A stretch of DNA of 9,969 nt from Bacillota bacterium (GCA_012800215.1 JAAZJT010000163.1:1-9969), one strand, 5' to 3'; shown: positions 1 to 6,936, numbered from the stretch's first letter. The notes: generated by a model from the letters alone, not told the origin. Program-made: numbers and translations.

Positions 1-138
1 AAGCTGGCCTTATTATCAACCAGTGAATATGAGCGGGCAGCCGGAGCCGCAAGGAATGTAGAATTTATTGAGTTGGGCTCAGACCCGGCCTTCACTTCTA
101 CTTTTGCCAGAGCAATGATGTTTCCGAGAAATAAGTAA
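1..138 (+). CDS. C-terminal fragment of a RACo-like corrinoid-protein reductive activator (ASKHA/DUF4445 family), partial at left edge
   Basis: Frame 1 is open from the first base to a TAA at 136-138, giving 45 residues. The fragment starts KLALLS and contains the stretch NVEFIELGSDPAFTSTFARA, ending in AMMFPRNK. This matches the usual C-terminus of RACo/RamA-type proteins (LALLS, then VEYIEL, a DPxF motif, F..AM.F). In that family, an N-terminal 2Fe-2S ferredoxin domain and an ASKHA ATPase domain use ATP to re-reduce the inactive Co(II) form of corrinoid proteins in methyltransferase systems. Only the tail is visible, so the iron-sulfur and ATP-binding motifs cannot be checked. The following URO-D family gene fits a corrinoid methyltransfer locus, although a terminator separates the two. 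The family call rests on recognition of a short tail and is fairly, not fully, secure. Confidence 0.72.
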   Translation, partial: KLALLSTSEYERAAGAARNVEFIELGSDPAFTSTFARAMMFPRNK

Positions 139-167
139 TTACGTACGAGGGAATTGTGAAAGTAAAT

Positions 168-198
168 AAAAAAGCTACCCTGTAAGGGCAGCTTTTTT
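168..198 (+). terminator. Rho-independent terminator after the RACo-like gene
   Basis: The arms at 168-180 and 186-198 pair over 13 positions with one A-C mismatch around a 5-nt TGTAA loop. The 3' arm ends in six T residues. It lies 29 bases after the RACo stop and about 40 bases before the next start, so the downstream gene is either separately transcribed or fed by readthrough. The A-run on the 5' side could let it act in both directions. Confidence 0.85.
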
Positions 199-240
199 AA
201 TCATTTTACATTTATTTTATGCAGGGGGGAGAAATTGCAC

Positions 241-1134
241 ATGGACCAAAATTACACTTCACGTGAATTAGTACAGTCGGTAATACAGAATAAGGCAGAC
301 AAGCATTTACCTAAGGGAGAGCTGTGTATTAATGATGCTGTAATTCAACAAACATTGGCTGTGGATAAAATTGGTTTTCCGGAAAAACTAGAATTTGTAC
401 AAATGATGGGGCTGGATATTTACTCTCTATCACCTCAATACCCGTATAAGCTAAAAAATTTACCAGAGAAAGAAATATATCAGTGGCCAGATCTTAAATC
501 TTGGACGGTTAATACGTCAGTTTTTATTTTCGCTGTACTGGACGGTGCTTTTGAATGGGGAATGCGTTTACTTGGCCCGCAAAAGTTTTGCAGCAAATTG
601 CGTTCTCGCCCAATGCTGGAAGAGCTAATTGCACAGGTGGAGAAATTAAATTTCTACATGATAGATAAATTGGCAGGCGAAGGTGTTAATGGTTTGATTC
701 TTGCTGATGATATTGCCTATCAGCAGGGTTTATTTGCACAGCCCCAGGTGTTTCGTGAATTCTTTATTCCAAGCCTGGCACGCCAGGTGGAACGTGTATT
801 AAAGCTGGACTTACCTGTTTTTTATCATTCTGATGGTAATTATAGCGCTGTTTTGGATGATATTATTAAAACCGGTGTTACAGGTTTACAGTGCCTGGAA
901 AAAACAGCAGGGATGCAGATAGAGGAGATACAAAGTAAAGTAGATATTTGCCTGTGGGGCCACCTGGATACAGATGACCTGGAGGAAGCTGCCAATGATG
1001 CCAGTGTACTGCAGGCATTGCTTGAAACGACCAGGGAACTGGCAAAGGAGAAGAAATTTATCCTTGGCACTACCAGCGGGCTCTATGAGGGCATGAAAAT
1101 AGATGCTTTGCGTTCAATCTATGCCAATGTCTAG
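241..1134 (+). CDS. Uroporphyrinogen decarboxylase (URO-D) family protein, probable corrinoid-linked methyltransferase
   Basis: This is a 297-residue protein from ATG 241. An in-frame TTG at 235 is only 3 bases from the GGGGGGAG Shine-Dalgarno (224-231), whereas ATG 241 is 9 bases away, so ATG is preferred. URO-D family landmarks are the EKLEFVQMMGLDI segment (48-60), LILADDIAY (152-160), FREFFIP (171-177), FYHSDGN (194-200) and GTTSGLYEGM (276-285). Family members of the MtaA/CmuA type move methyl groups between a corrinoid protein and a thiol or tetrahydrofolate; true HemE decarboxylates uroporphyrinogen. No heme genes are nearby, and the RACo-like neighbour favours methyl transfer. The His-x-Cys zinc motif of MtaA-like enzymes is absent: the residues are H196-S-D198, with the next Cys at 218. 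The protein is somewhat short for the family (often 330-380). The substrate cannot be predicted. Confidence 0.8.
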   Translation: MDQNYTSRELVQSVIQNKADKHLPKGELCINDAVIQQTLAVDKIGFPEKLEFVQMMGLDIYSLSPQYPYKLKNLPEKEIYQWPDLKSWTVNTSVFIFAVLDGAFEWGMRLLGPQKFCSKLRSRPMLEELIAQVEKLNFYMIDKLAGEGVNGLILADDIAYQQGLFAQPQVFREFFIPSLARQVERVLKLDLPVFYHSDGNYSAVLDDIIKTGVTGLQCLEKTAGMQIEEIQSKVDICLWGHLDTDDLEEAANDASVLQALLETTRELAKEKKFILGTTSGLYEGMKIDALRSIYANV

Positions 1135-1192
1135 CAGGTTTGCCCATTCTCCCGAAGAAGTGCAAAAAAGGCTGGCATTTGAGGTGAAATGA
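1127..1192 (+). other. Possible 21-codon overlapping mini-ORF or frame-shifted tail of the URO-D gene
   Basis: The frame starting at ATG 1127 overlaps the last 8 bases of the URO-D gene and runs to TGA 1190-1192, just before the AlkD-like start. It would encode MSSRFAHSPEEVQKRLAFEVK, which has protein-like composition and contains a plausible amphipathic helix. It has no Shine-Dalgarno of its own. It could be a remnant of an originally longer URO-D C-terminus lost through a one-base frameshift, a translationally coupled small peptide, or chance. The sequence alone does not decide this. Confidence 0.25.
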
Positions 1193-1193
1193 A

Positions 1194-1910
1194 ATGGCAA
1201 ATCTTTCGTTGCTAAAGACTGCGCTGAAACAATATACTAATGCTGAGAAAGCTGAGTTTTTGCCTCGTTTTTTTCAGGCATACCCCGGAGGATACGGCGA
1301 AGGCGATAAATTCTTAGGAATTAGTGTACCTGATCAGCGCCGGGTAGCAAAAAAATATTTTAAGCAGCTTTCCTTGCACGAAATTATTAAATTGCTGCAT
1401 GAGCCCATCCATGAATACAGACAGACAGCATTATTTATGTTAGTATACCGGTTTGAAAAAGCTAAGGATGAAGCTGAAAAGGAGCAAATAGTTGCCCTTT
1501 ATTTGCAAAATACAGCATATATTAATAACTGGGATCTGGTGGATTCTTCTGCATACAAAATCCTAGGTGCCCATTTGCTGCATAAGAAAAAAGATGTTCT
1601 GTATTTATTGGCACGTTCCGGCAATTTGTGGGAGCAGAGAATTGCCATTATTGCAACTTTTAGCTTTATTAAAGCGGGTTTTTTCAGCGATACACTGCAG
1701 TTGGCCGAAATGCTTCTGGATCATCCTCATGACCTCATTCATAAGGCGGTGGGATGGATGCTGCGCGAGGTGGGTAAGCGGGATTTACAGGTTGCATATA
1801 CTTTTTTACAGCAGCACTATCGCCAAATGCCGCGTACTATGCTGCGTTATGCTATTGAAAAATTTTCACCTGCTTTAAGACAAAAATTTTTACAAGGAAC
1901 AATACAATAA
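1194..1910 (+). CDS. DNA alkylation repair enzyme, AlkD-like HEAT-repeat DNA glycosylase
   Basis: This is a 238-residue protein, the usual length for the family, starting at ATG 1194 with GAGGTG 8 bases upstream. It is all-helical and HEAT-like. The active-site residues known from Bacillus cereus AlkD (Trp109, Asp113, Arg148, Trp187) have clear counterparts: W113 and D117 in NNWDLVD, R149 in WEQRIA, and W188 in AVGWMLREVGKRD. AlkD enzymes remove N3- and N7-alkylated purines, including bulky adducts, from DNA without flipping the base, and act in the cytoplasm in base excision repair. The N-terminal GISVPDQRRVAKKY segment is also typical. The gene probably shares a transcript with its neighbours (59-base gap before, 21-base gap after). 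A repair gene beside methyl-transfer genes may be coincidence. Confidence 0.92.
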   Translation: MANLSLLKTALKQYTNAEKAEFLPRFFQAYPGGYGEGDKFLGISVPDQRRVAKKYFKQLSLHEIIKLLHEPIHEYRQTALFMLVYRFEKAKDEAEKEQIVALYLQNTAYINNWDLVDSSAYKILGAHLLHKKKDVLYLLARSGNLWEQRIAIIATFSFIKAGFFSDTLQLAEMLLDHPHDLIHKAVGWMLREVGKRDLQVAYTFLQQHYRQMPRTMLRYAIEKFSPALRQKFLQGTIQ

Positions 1911-1931
1911 AAAAAATTAATTGGGGAGGCG

Positions 1932-2492
1932 ATGAAAGTGAAAGAATCTATAGGAGCAAAAACTTTTTTGTATCCTTGTCCGGCTGTAGCCGTAGGCACT
2001 TACGATGCCAATGGTAAACCCAACATGATGGCGGTTGCCTGGACCGGGGTGGTGAATGGAAGGCCGGCCAGCCTTTCAATATCGGTACGTAAGCAAACTT
2101 ATACATATGGCAATTTAATGGCAAAACAGGCTTTTACCGTCAATATTGCTTCACAGGAATACCTGGAGCAATTGGATTACTTTGGGAAAACGTCTGGCAG
2201 GGATACGGATAAATTTGCAGAAACCGGCTTAACGCCTGTGCGCAGTGAGCTTGTGGATGCGCCTTATGTTAAAGAGTTTCCTGTGATTTTAGAATGCAAA
2301 GTTATAAAAGCAGACGATTTGGGGCTGCATACCATTTTTATTGCCGAAATTGTAGATGTGAAAGTTGATGCAGATTGTTTGGATGAATACCATTTGCCGC
2401 TTACCAAAAAGATTAATCCCGTTGCTTATGTGCCGGGAGACGGTACTTATTATGCTTTGGGTGAGGCTTTGTTGGTACGCAAAAGAAGCTAA
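1932..2492 (+). CDS. Flavin reductase-like domain protein (flavoredoxin type, FMN-binding)
   Basis: This 186-residue protein has the split-barrel flavin reductase-like domain. The signatures are PCPAVAVGTYDANGKPNMMA (residues 15-34), AWTGVVNGRPASLSISVR (36-53), the TYGNLMAKQAFTVNIAS stretch (58-74) and a late YYALGE. Such proteins bind FMN and serve as flavoredoxins, flavin reductases or partners of oxidoreductases in anaerobes; the electron partner cannot be told. The start is ambiguous. ATG 1932 is only 2 bases after GGGGAGG (1923-1929), while the in-frame GTG 1938 has an ideal 8-base spacing and would give 184 residues. It sits 21 bases after the AlkD-like gene, so co-transcription is likely. 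No signal peptide is present, so it is cytoplasmic. Confidence 0.88.
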   Translation: MKVKESIGAKTFLYPCPAVAVGTYDANGKPNMMAVAWTGVVNGRPASLSISVRKQTYTYGNLMAKQAFTVNIASQEYLEQLDYFGKTSGRDTDKFAETGLTPVRSELVDAPYVKEFPVILECKVIKADDLGLHTIFIAEIVDVKVDADCLDEYHLPLTKKINPVAYVPGDGTYYALGEALLVRKRS

Positions 2493-2538
2493 TTAACTAT
2501 CTATAGAGAAGTAATATTAGGAAATGGAAAGGATAACT

Positions 2539-3477
2539 ATGCACCGCTTAAATGAAAAGCTGTTGGCAGCAGCACAAAAAGTAAAACAAGCGGAGAAAAT
2601 TAGATCTGACTTGGCGCAGGTAGAAGACACCCTGGCACGTGAGAAAGCACGTTTTAAACAACTGCAGCGACAGGTACATAAAGAGGGTAAAGATGTAAAA
2701 AAACTTGAGGGTTTAAGTATCTCCAGCCTGTTTTATACCATTTTAGGTAGTAAAGAGGAGCAATTGGATAAAGAACGCCAAGAGTATTTGGCTGCCAAAT
2801 TGCGTTTTGACCAGTGCCAGGAGGTAATCGATTCCCTGGAGCAGGACCGGCATAATTTACGAGAAAAGCTGGAGATTTTGGCTGATTGCGAAACAGAGTA
2901 TCAGTACCTGTTGCAGGAAAAGGAACGGTTGCTCTTGGCAGAAAATAGTTATGCGTCTCAAAAATTGTTTCAGCTAACAGAACAACTGGCTGCTTTGAGC
3001 GGAAAACAGCGGGAACTTGTAGAGGCTATTAATGCCGGCCGGGCTGTTGTGCAGTTACTGGATGAAGCACATAATTCTTTACAGAGTGCCAGTAACTGGG
3101 GTGTTTGGGATATGCTTGGCGGAGGTTTGATCTCAACGGCTGTGAAACATTCAAAAATAGATGATGCAAAAAATGCTGTTTACCGCGTGCAAAATGCTAT
3201 GCATTCCTTTATGCGCGAATTAAAAGATGTAGGGTCAGCAATAAACCAGGTAAATATAGATATTGGCTCCTTTGCTACTTTTGCTGATTATTTTTTTGAT
3301 GGTTTAATTGCAGACTGGGTGGTGCAGTCCCGTATTAAAAATTCTCTTAATCAAGTTTTTAGTGCTCAAAAATCCGTTCATAATGTATTACTAGTACTGC
3401 AGCAGCAACTACAGATAACAGATTCGGAACTGGAAAGGAAGCAGCAAGAATACCAGGATTTTTTAGCAAAAATATAG
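2539..3477 (+). CDS. Conserved coiled-coil protein of unknown function
   Basis: This is a 312-residue protein from ATG 2539, which follows AAAGGA (2528-2533) by 5 bases. An upstream in-frame ATG at 2524 has its AGGA only one base away and is less likely. Residues 1-55 and 75-165 are charged heptad-rich helices. A short conserved-looking patch at 58-75 (GLSISSLFYTILGSKEEQ) separates them. A second patch at 186-210 (NWGVWDMLGGGLISTAVKHS) is glycine-rich and non-coiled. Another helical section with W260 follows, then a final coil at 285-312. There is no signal peptide or clear membrane helix. I recognise this as a widespread bacterial hypothetical family with the same two patches, but I know of no function. 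The gene is separated from ftsE by a strong terminator, so it is probably not part of the cell-wall operon. Confidence 0.85.
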   Translation: MHRLNEKLLAAAQKVKQAEKIRSDLAQVEDTLAREKARFKQLQRQVHKEGKDVKKLEGLSISSLFYTILGSKEEQLDKERQEYLAAKLRFDQCQEVIDSLEQDRHNLREKLEILADCETEYQYLLQEKERLLLAENSYASQKLFQLTEQLAALSGKQRELVEAINAGRAVVQLLDEAHNSLQSASNWGVWDMLGGGLISTAVKHSKIDDAKNAVYRVQNAMHSFMRELKDVGSAINQVNIDIGSFATFADYFFDGLIADWVVQSRIKNSLNQVFSAQKSVHNVLLVLQQQLQITDSELERKQQEYQDFLAKI

Positions 3478-3485
3478 TTAATATA

Positions 3486-3523
3486 AAAACAGCCCGCTTT
3501 TTTTTAAAGTGGGCTGTTTTTTT
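3486..3523 (+). terminator. Strong Rho-independent terminator after the coiled-coil gene
   Basis: The stem AAAACAGCCC / GGGCTGTTTT (3486-3495 with 3511-3520) continues through a G-T pair into CTTT / AAAG. It has a T-rich loop and ends with seven T residues (3517-3523). It closes the 1194-3477 gene group and isolates the ftsEX operon. Confidence 0.92.
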
Positions 3524-3647
3524 GCTGCCAGTACCGGCAAAAGTTAGAAAATAAGTAATTCAACTGACAAATATTCGTTGTTAAAAGGATTAATTGGAAA
3601 GTAGTCGAATTTTGTAATAAGGTTTTTCATAAAAAGAGGTGCTTATT

Positions 3648-4337
3648 TTGATAGAGTTTAAAGATGTAACAAAAATTTACCCTGGCAGTGACCGGCCGGC
3701 TCTGCAAAATCTTTCATTGCAAATAACAAAAGGCGAGTTTGTTTTTTTGGTTGGACCAAGTGGGGCAGGAAAAAGTACCTTAATAAAACTTTTTTTCCGA
3801 GAGCAACTGCCGACAAAAGGGGAGATCCTGTTTGACGGGAAAAATATTGCCCTTTTAGAAAAGAGTGCATTATTAAAACACAGGCGCCAAATTGGCATGG
3901 TATTTCAGGACTTTCGCCTGCTAAAGCAGAAGACTGTATTTGAAAATGTAGCGTTTGCTTTGGAGGTTTTAGGCAAATCACCTGCGGAAATACAGGAAAA
4001 GGTTCCTTTGACTTTGGCAAAGGTGGGGCTAACGGGAAAAGAGAATGCTTTCCCCGCTGAACTCTCTGGCGGTGAACAGCAGCGTGTAGGTGTGGCGCGT
4101 GCTTTGGTTAAAGATCCAACCATTTTGATTGCAGATGAACCAACGGGCAATTTGGACAGGGATACATCATGGCAGTTAATGGAGCTATTTTCTGCAATTA
4201 ATGAGAGCGGCACAACGGTAATTATCGCTACTCATGCCTGGGATGTGGTGGATAGGATGCAAAAAAGAGTGATTGCCTTGGCTGAAGGCAGTTTAATCAG
4301 GGACGAACTGCGGGGGAGTTATAATGATCAACATTAA
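3648..4337 (+). CDS. ftsE: Cell division ATP-binding protein FtsE
   Basis: This is a 229-residue ABC ATPase. TTG 3648 is chosen because it is 8 bases after GAGG (3636-3639) and gives the canonical FtsE N-terminus MIEFKDVTKIYPG. A GTG at 3639 in the same frame overlaps the Shine-Dalgarno itself. All ABC motifs are intact: Walker A GPSGAGKST (36-44), Q-loop Q87 in FQDFRLL, signature LSGGEQQR (139-146), Walker B ILIADEP with E164 (159-165), D-loop GNLD, and switch H196 in ATHAWDVV. FtsE binds FtsX at the inner face of the membrane. In Firmicutes, ATP hydrolysis by FtsEX drives a shape change that activates an extracellular coiled-coil peptidoglycan hydrolase (PcsB, CwlO). It overlaps ftsX by 14 bases, implying coupled translation. 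No clear promoter was found in the 124 bases upstream. Confidence 0.96.
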   Translation: MIEFKDVTKIYPGSDRPALQNLSLQITKGEFVFLVGPSGAGKSTLIKLFFREQLPTKGEILFDGKNIALLEKSALLKHRRQIGMVFQDFRLLKQKTVFENVAFALEVLGKSPAEIQEKVPLTLAKVGLTGKENAFPAELSGGEQQRVGVARALVKDPTILIADEPTGNLDRDTSWQLMELFSAINESGTTVIIATHAWDVVDRMQKRVIALAEGSLIRDELRGSYNDQH

Positions 4338-5211
4338 TTCACTAAAATATTGTTTACGTCAAAGCACCGTTTCTTTAAAAAGAAACTTTTGGTTGGCGGC
4401 GGTTACTTCAGCTATTATTGCTGTTTCACTGGCTATATTGGGCGGCTTTTTGCTTTTGGCTGTAAATGTGGGGCAATTCGTGACCAGTGTTGAGGAAAAT
4501 GTAGAGATTGGCGTTTTTCTGCAGGCAGATGCTGATGCGGAAAAAATAGGTGAACAACTTTCTAATTTGGCAGGAGTAGAAAGTATAGCTTTTGTTAGTA
4601 GGGATGAAGGTTTGAATACTCTGGCTAAATCACTGGGGGATGAAGTTTTGTTAAGCGGCCTGGCAGGAGAAGATAATCCTCTCCCTGATGCTTACCGCGT
4701 CAAAGTTACAGATGTGGCTTTGGTTTCAACGCTGACTGATTCAATCAGGACTATCCCCGGTGTGGAATTAGCAGATTATGGTGAAGAATTAGTCAACCGT
4801 TTATTAAAAATAACGAACTGGCTGAACACATTATTTGTGGGTATTAGTATTTTACTGGCTTTGGGCGCAATATTTCTGATAGTAACTACCATTCGTTTAT
4901 CTGTACTCGCCCGAAGTGAGGAAATTAGCATTATGAAGTACTTAGGTGCCAGTGATTGGTTTATTCGTTTTCCTTTCCTTTTAGAAGGAGTGGCAATGGG
5001 CTGGGTAGGAACCTTATTTTCAACAGCGTCTTTAGCTTTTATCTATCGCAAATTAGCAGTAACTCTTCAACAGGATGCTTTTGCCTTCTTCCTGAGACCT
5101 GTTACTGCACTGGATAAACTTTTGCCAATTTTTCTTGGTTTATTGTTGTTAGGCACCCTGATGGGTGGTGTGGGGAGTCTAATTTCAATACGTAAATATT
5201 TAAAGGTATAG
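4324..5211 (+). CDS. ftsX: Cell division permease-like protein FtsX
   Basis: This 295-residue protein starts at ATG 4324 inside the end of ftsE, with GGGGGAG about 6 bases before. The topology is typical FtsX: a first membrane helix near 23-47, a large extracellular loop 50-165, then three helices near 168-190, 215-241 and 267-290. The extracellular loop carries the family pattern ENVEIGVFL (58-66), a VSRDEGL segment and NPLPDAYRV (118-126). The cytoplasmic turn RSEEISIMKYLGAS (197-210) is the conserved coupling region. FtsX does not transport a solute; its extracellular loop binds the coiled coil of the partner protein and transmits FtsE ATPase motion to it. The likely partner here is the gene starting 14 bases downstream. 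Confidence 0.96.
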   Translation: MININSLKYCLRQSTVSLKRNFWLAAVTSAIIAVSLAILGGFLLLAVNVGQFVTSVEENVEIGVFLQADADAEKIGEQLSNLAGVESIAFVSRDEGLNTLAKSLGDEVLLSGLAGEDNPLPDAYRVKVTDVALVSTLTDSIRTIPGVELADYGEELVNRLLKITNWLNTLFVGISILLALGAIFLIVTTIRLSVLARSEEISIMKYLGASDWFIRFPFLLEGVAMGWVGTLFSTASLAFIYRKLAVTLQQDAFAFFLRPVTALDKLLPIFLGLLLLGTLMGGVGSLISIRKYLKV

Positions 5212-5225
5212 AGGGAGGGGGGAAG

Positions 5226-6629
5226 ATGAGAAATTTTCGCAGCCTGGTTGTAACCCTGCTTTTAGTATGCTTTTTAACTGGCTTTATCAGCAGCACTGCT
5301 TATGGCAGCCCGGAGGAAACGCAGAAAGAGATAGCTGAATTGGAAGCGGCCCTCAAAGAATTCGAAAAGACCATTGCCGCCAGGGAAGTGCGTATTGCTG
5401 AATTAAATACTGAGTTAGCGGCAGCTGAAAAGCAGCTTGCAGAAACCGAGCTTGAACTGGCTGAATCGGAAGCAAAACTGAAGGAAAAGAATTATATTTT
5501 TGGACAACGTGTCCGCAGTGCCTATATGAGCGGAAGTTTGTCTTATTTAGATATTATTTTGGATGCCGAGAACTTAGGAGATTTAATTTTTCGTTTTGTT
5601 TATTTAACACGAGTTTTAAGTAGAGATGCAGAAATAGTTTCTGCTTTACGCCAGGAGTATGAGCAGCTTGAAGAAAGAAAAATGGCGATGGTGGCAGAGA
5701 AGGAAAAACTGGAGGATTTGCGTTATCAAATAGAAGCAGAATATAAAAATCTTCTGGATCAAAAAGCTCAAATGAATAAGCTTTTGCAGGCAGCTAAGGA
5801 TAAGTTGGCAGATGAAATGGCTCAGTCTATCCCTCAGGCGGAAAGAAAACCTGTTTATGGGGTTGTTATCGATAACCACGCTGCAGCCCGGCCGCAGCAT
5901 GGTTTGGCCCAGGCAAATGTGGTTTATGAGTATGAAGTGGAGGGGCGCATAACGCGGTATTTAGCTTTATTTGCAACCTTTCCCAGTAAAGTAGGGCCTT
6001 TGCGCAGTGCCCGCCAACATAATATTACTTTGGCTTTGGAAAATAATGTGCGCTTTGTTCATGCCGGAGGCAGCACAGATAATATTAAATTAATTGAAGA
6101 ACTTAACTTAAGAAGCACTGATGCATTAAAGTTTTCCAGCCAGCATATTTATCGTGATAACTCACGCCGTGCACCACACAATTTATATGTGAATTTAAAA
6201 GCTTTGCAGCAAGAAGCGCCCTCAAAAACAGTAACAGTAAGGCCGGCATTTTTAAGCCGTGAAGGTAAAGCGGGTACGTCATTGTCTATTACTTATAGCG
6301 GGTCACACCGTGTCAGCTACAAGTATGTTGCCAATAAAGGATACTATCATCGTTATATTAATGGATCACAACATTTTGACGGTAGTGGGGCTGCAATCCA
6401 AGCCAGAAATATTATTGTGCAGTATACGCCTTTTTATAATGATTTTGCCGGCAGGCCCACAGCAAATTTAATCGGTGAAGGTCCCATTGATTTTTATTGC
6501 CAGGGAAAATATTTCCGCGGCAAATGGAAAAAAACCAGTGCCATTTCACCAACTCGTTTTTATTATGATGATGGGCAAGAAATAGAACGCATTTATGGTC
6601 AAACATGGATTCAGATTGTCCGTCAATAA
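5226..6629 (+). CDS. Secreted PcsB-like coiled-coil protein with C-terminal DUF3048 (YerB-like) domain
   Basis: This is a 467-residue protein from ATG 5226 with GGAGGGGGG just upstream. Residues 1-27 are a signal peptide with an A-Y-G cleavage site before S28 and no convincing lipobox. Residues 30-200 form a long coiled coil. It includes the PcsB/CwlO/EnvC-type hairpin signature RVRSAYMSGSLSYLDIILDA (95-114), followed by LIFRFVYLTRVLSRD. After a short linker, residues 207-467 are a DUF3048 domain with VVIDNHAAARPQ (213-224), VYEYEVEGRITRYLA, GPLRSAR (257-263), HAGGS (279-283), SRRAPHNLY (313-321) and the final GQTWIQIV (458-465). No CHAP, NlpC/P60 or M23 domain is present. The frame is continuous with a clean linker, so this looks like a real fusion. 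It is probably the FtsEX-controlled effector. The biochemical role of DUF3048 is not known to me; a peptidoglycan role is inferred. Confidence 0.9.
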   Translation: MRNFRSLVVTLLLVCFLTGFISSTAYGSPEETQKEIAELEAALKEFEKTIAAREVRIAELNTELAAAEKQLAETELELAESEAKLKEKNYIFGQRVRSAYMSGSLSYLDIILDAENLGDLIFRFVYLTRVLSRDAEIVSALRQEYEQLEERKMAMVAEKEKLEDLRYQIEAEYKNLLDQKAQMNKLLQAAKDKLADEMAQSIPQAERKPVYGVVIDNHAAARPQHGLAQANVVYEYEVEGRITRYLALFATFPSKVGPLRSARQHNITLALENNVRFVHAGGSTDNIKLIEELNLRSTDALKFSSQHIYRDNSRRAPHNLYVNLKALQQEAPSKTVTVRPAFLSREGKAGTSLSITYSGSHRVSYKYVANKGYYHRYINGSQHFDGSGAAIQARNIIVQYTPFYNDFAGRPTANLIGEGPIDFYCQGKYFRGKWKKTSAISPTRFYYDDGQEIERIYGQTWIQIVRQ

Positions 6630-6638
6630 GAAACAGTT

Positions 6639-6677
6639 AAATTAAGGAGTACCTGATATGCGGGTACTCCTTAATTT
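6639..6677 (+). terminator. 15-bp perfect hairpin after the ftsEX operon, probable terminator
   Basis: AAATTAAGGAGTACC (6639-6653) is repeated inverted at 6663-6677 around a 9-nt loop, starting 9 bases after the TAA of the DUF3048 gene. The 3' arm ends in TTAATTTGTTTAA and not in a clean T-run, so it may terminate weakly or protect the 3' end of the mRNA. It marks the end of the ftsE-ftsX-DUF3048 operon. Confidence 0.65.
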
Positions 6678-6719
6678 GTTTAACTAATTTAAAAAATATA
6701 GATAATTTTGAAAATACCC

Positions 6720-6748
6720 TTTAAATCTTTGCGAAAATAGTTTATAAT
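6720..6748 (+). promoter_or_regulatory. Sigma-A-like promoter of the small double-CxxC gene
   Basis: A perfect TATAAT (-10) lies at 6743-6748. Exactly 17 bases upstream is TTTAAA at 6720-6725, a 4-of-6 match to the -35 TTGACA. The start codon is about 38 bases past the -10. This gives the small gene its own promoter, between the upstream hairpin and its own terminator. Confidence 0.65.
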
Positions 6749-6786
6749 GAAGTTGTAAGTTAATAAAATCACAAGGGGGTAGCTTC

Positions 6787-6936
6787 ATGAGTACTTGTAG
6801 TTTGTGTGGATTAGAAGTAGATCCTAACGATTTGTATAGTTTTAATGGGCTAACAGTCTGTGAGAACTGTGTCCCTGTTTATGCTAATCCCCCAAGGCCT
6901 TGCGCAGGAGGGCATTTCAGGCAGGAAACTGCCTAA
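6787..6936 (+). CDS. Small 49-residue zinc-finger-like protein with two CxxC motifs
   Basis: ATG 6787 follows AAGGGGG (6773-6779) by 7 bases and the frame ends at TAA 6934-6936. The protein has CSLCG at residues 4-8 and CENC at 25-28, separated by 17 residues. This is the spacing of a treble-clef or LIM/GATA-like zinc knuckle in which the hydrophobic core (LYSFNGLTV) precedes the second pair. A proline-rich tail follows with a further Cys39 and His43 that could be additional ligands. There is no signal peptide. A promoter, ribosome binding site and terminator frame it as an independent gene. The last codons also form a perfect AGGCAG-GAAA-CTGCCT stem-loop (6919-6934). Function is unknown; it may be a metal-binding adaptor or small regulator. 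Confidence 0.72.
   Translation: MSTCSLCGLEVDPNDLYSFNGLTVCENCVPVYANPPRPCAGGHFRQETA

Noticed and set aside
3608..3614. Spo0A-box-like AGTCGAA upstream of ftsE
   Set aside because: It has one mismatch to TGNCGAA in an AT-rich region and no recognisable -10 at a fitting distance, so it is not stronger than chance.
3658..4213. Minus-strand open frames within ftsE
   Set aside because: They are antisense to intact ABC ATPase motifs and show no independent coding signals.
5226..6629. Assembly artefact joining a truncated PcsB-like gene to a separate YerB-like gene
   Set aside because: The frame is continuous, the linker is short and clean, there is no repeat or ribosome binding site at the junction, and the signal peptide belongs to the N-terminal part; a genuine fusion is simpler. 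Read-level checking could still test it.
6658..6687. Nine-codon ORF (ATG in the hairpin loop, preceded by AAGGAG in the stem)
   Set aside because: The Shine-Dalgarno-like bases are part of a perfect inverted repeat that looks like a terminator, and the peptide is too short to support.
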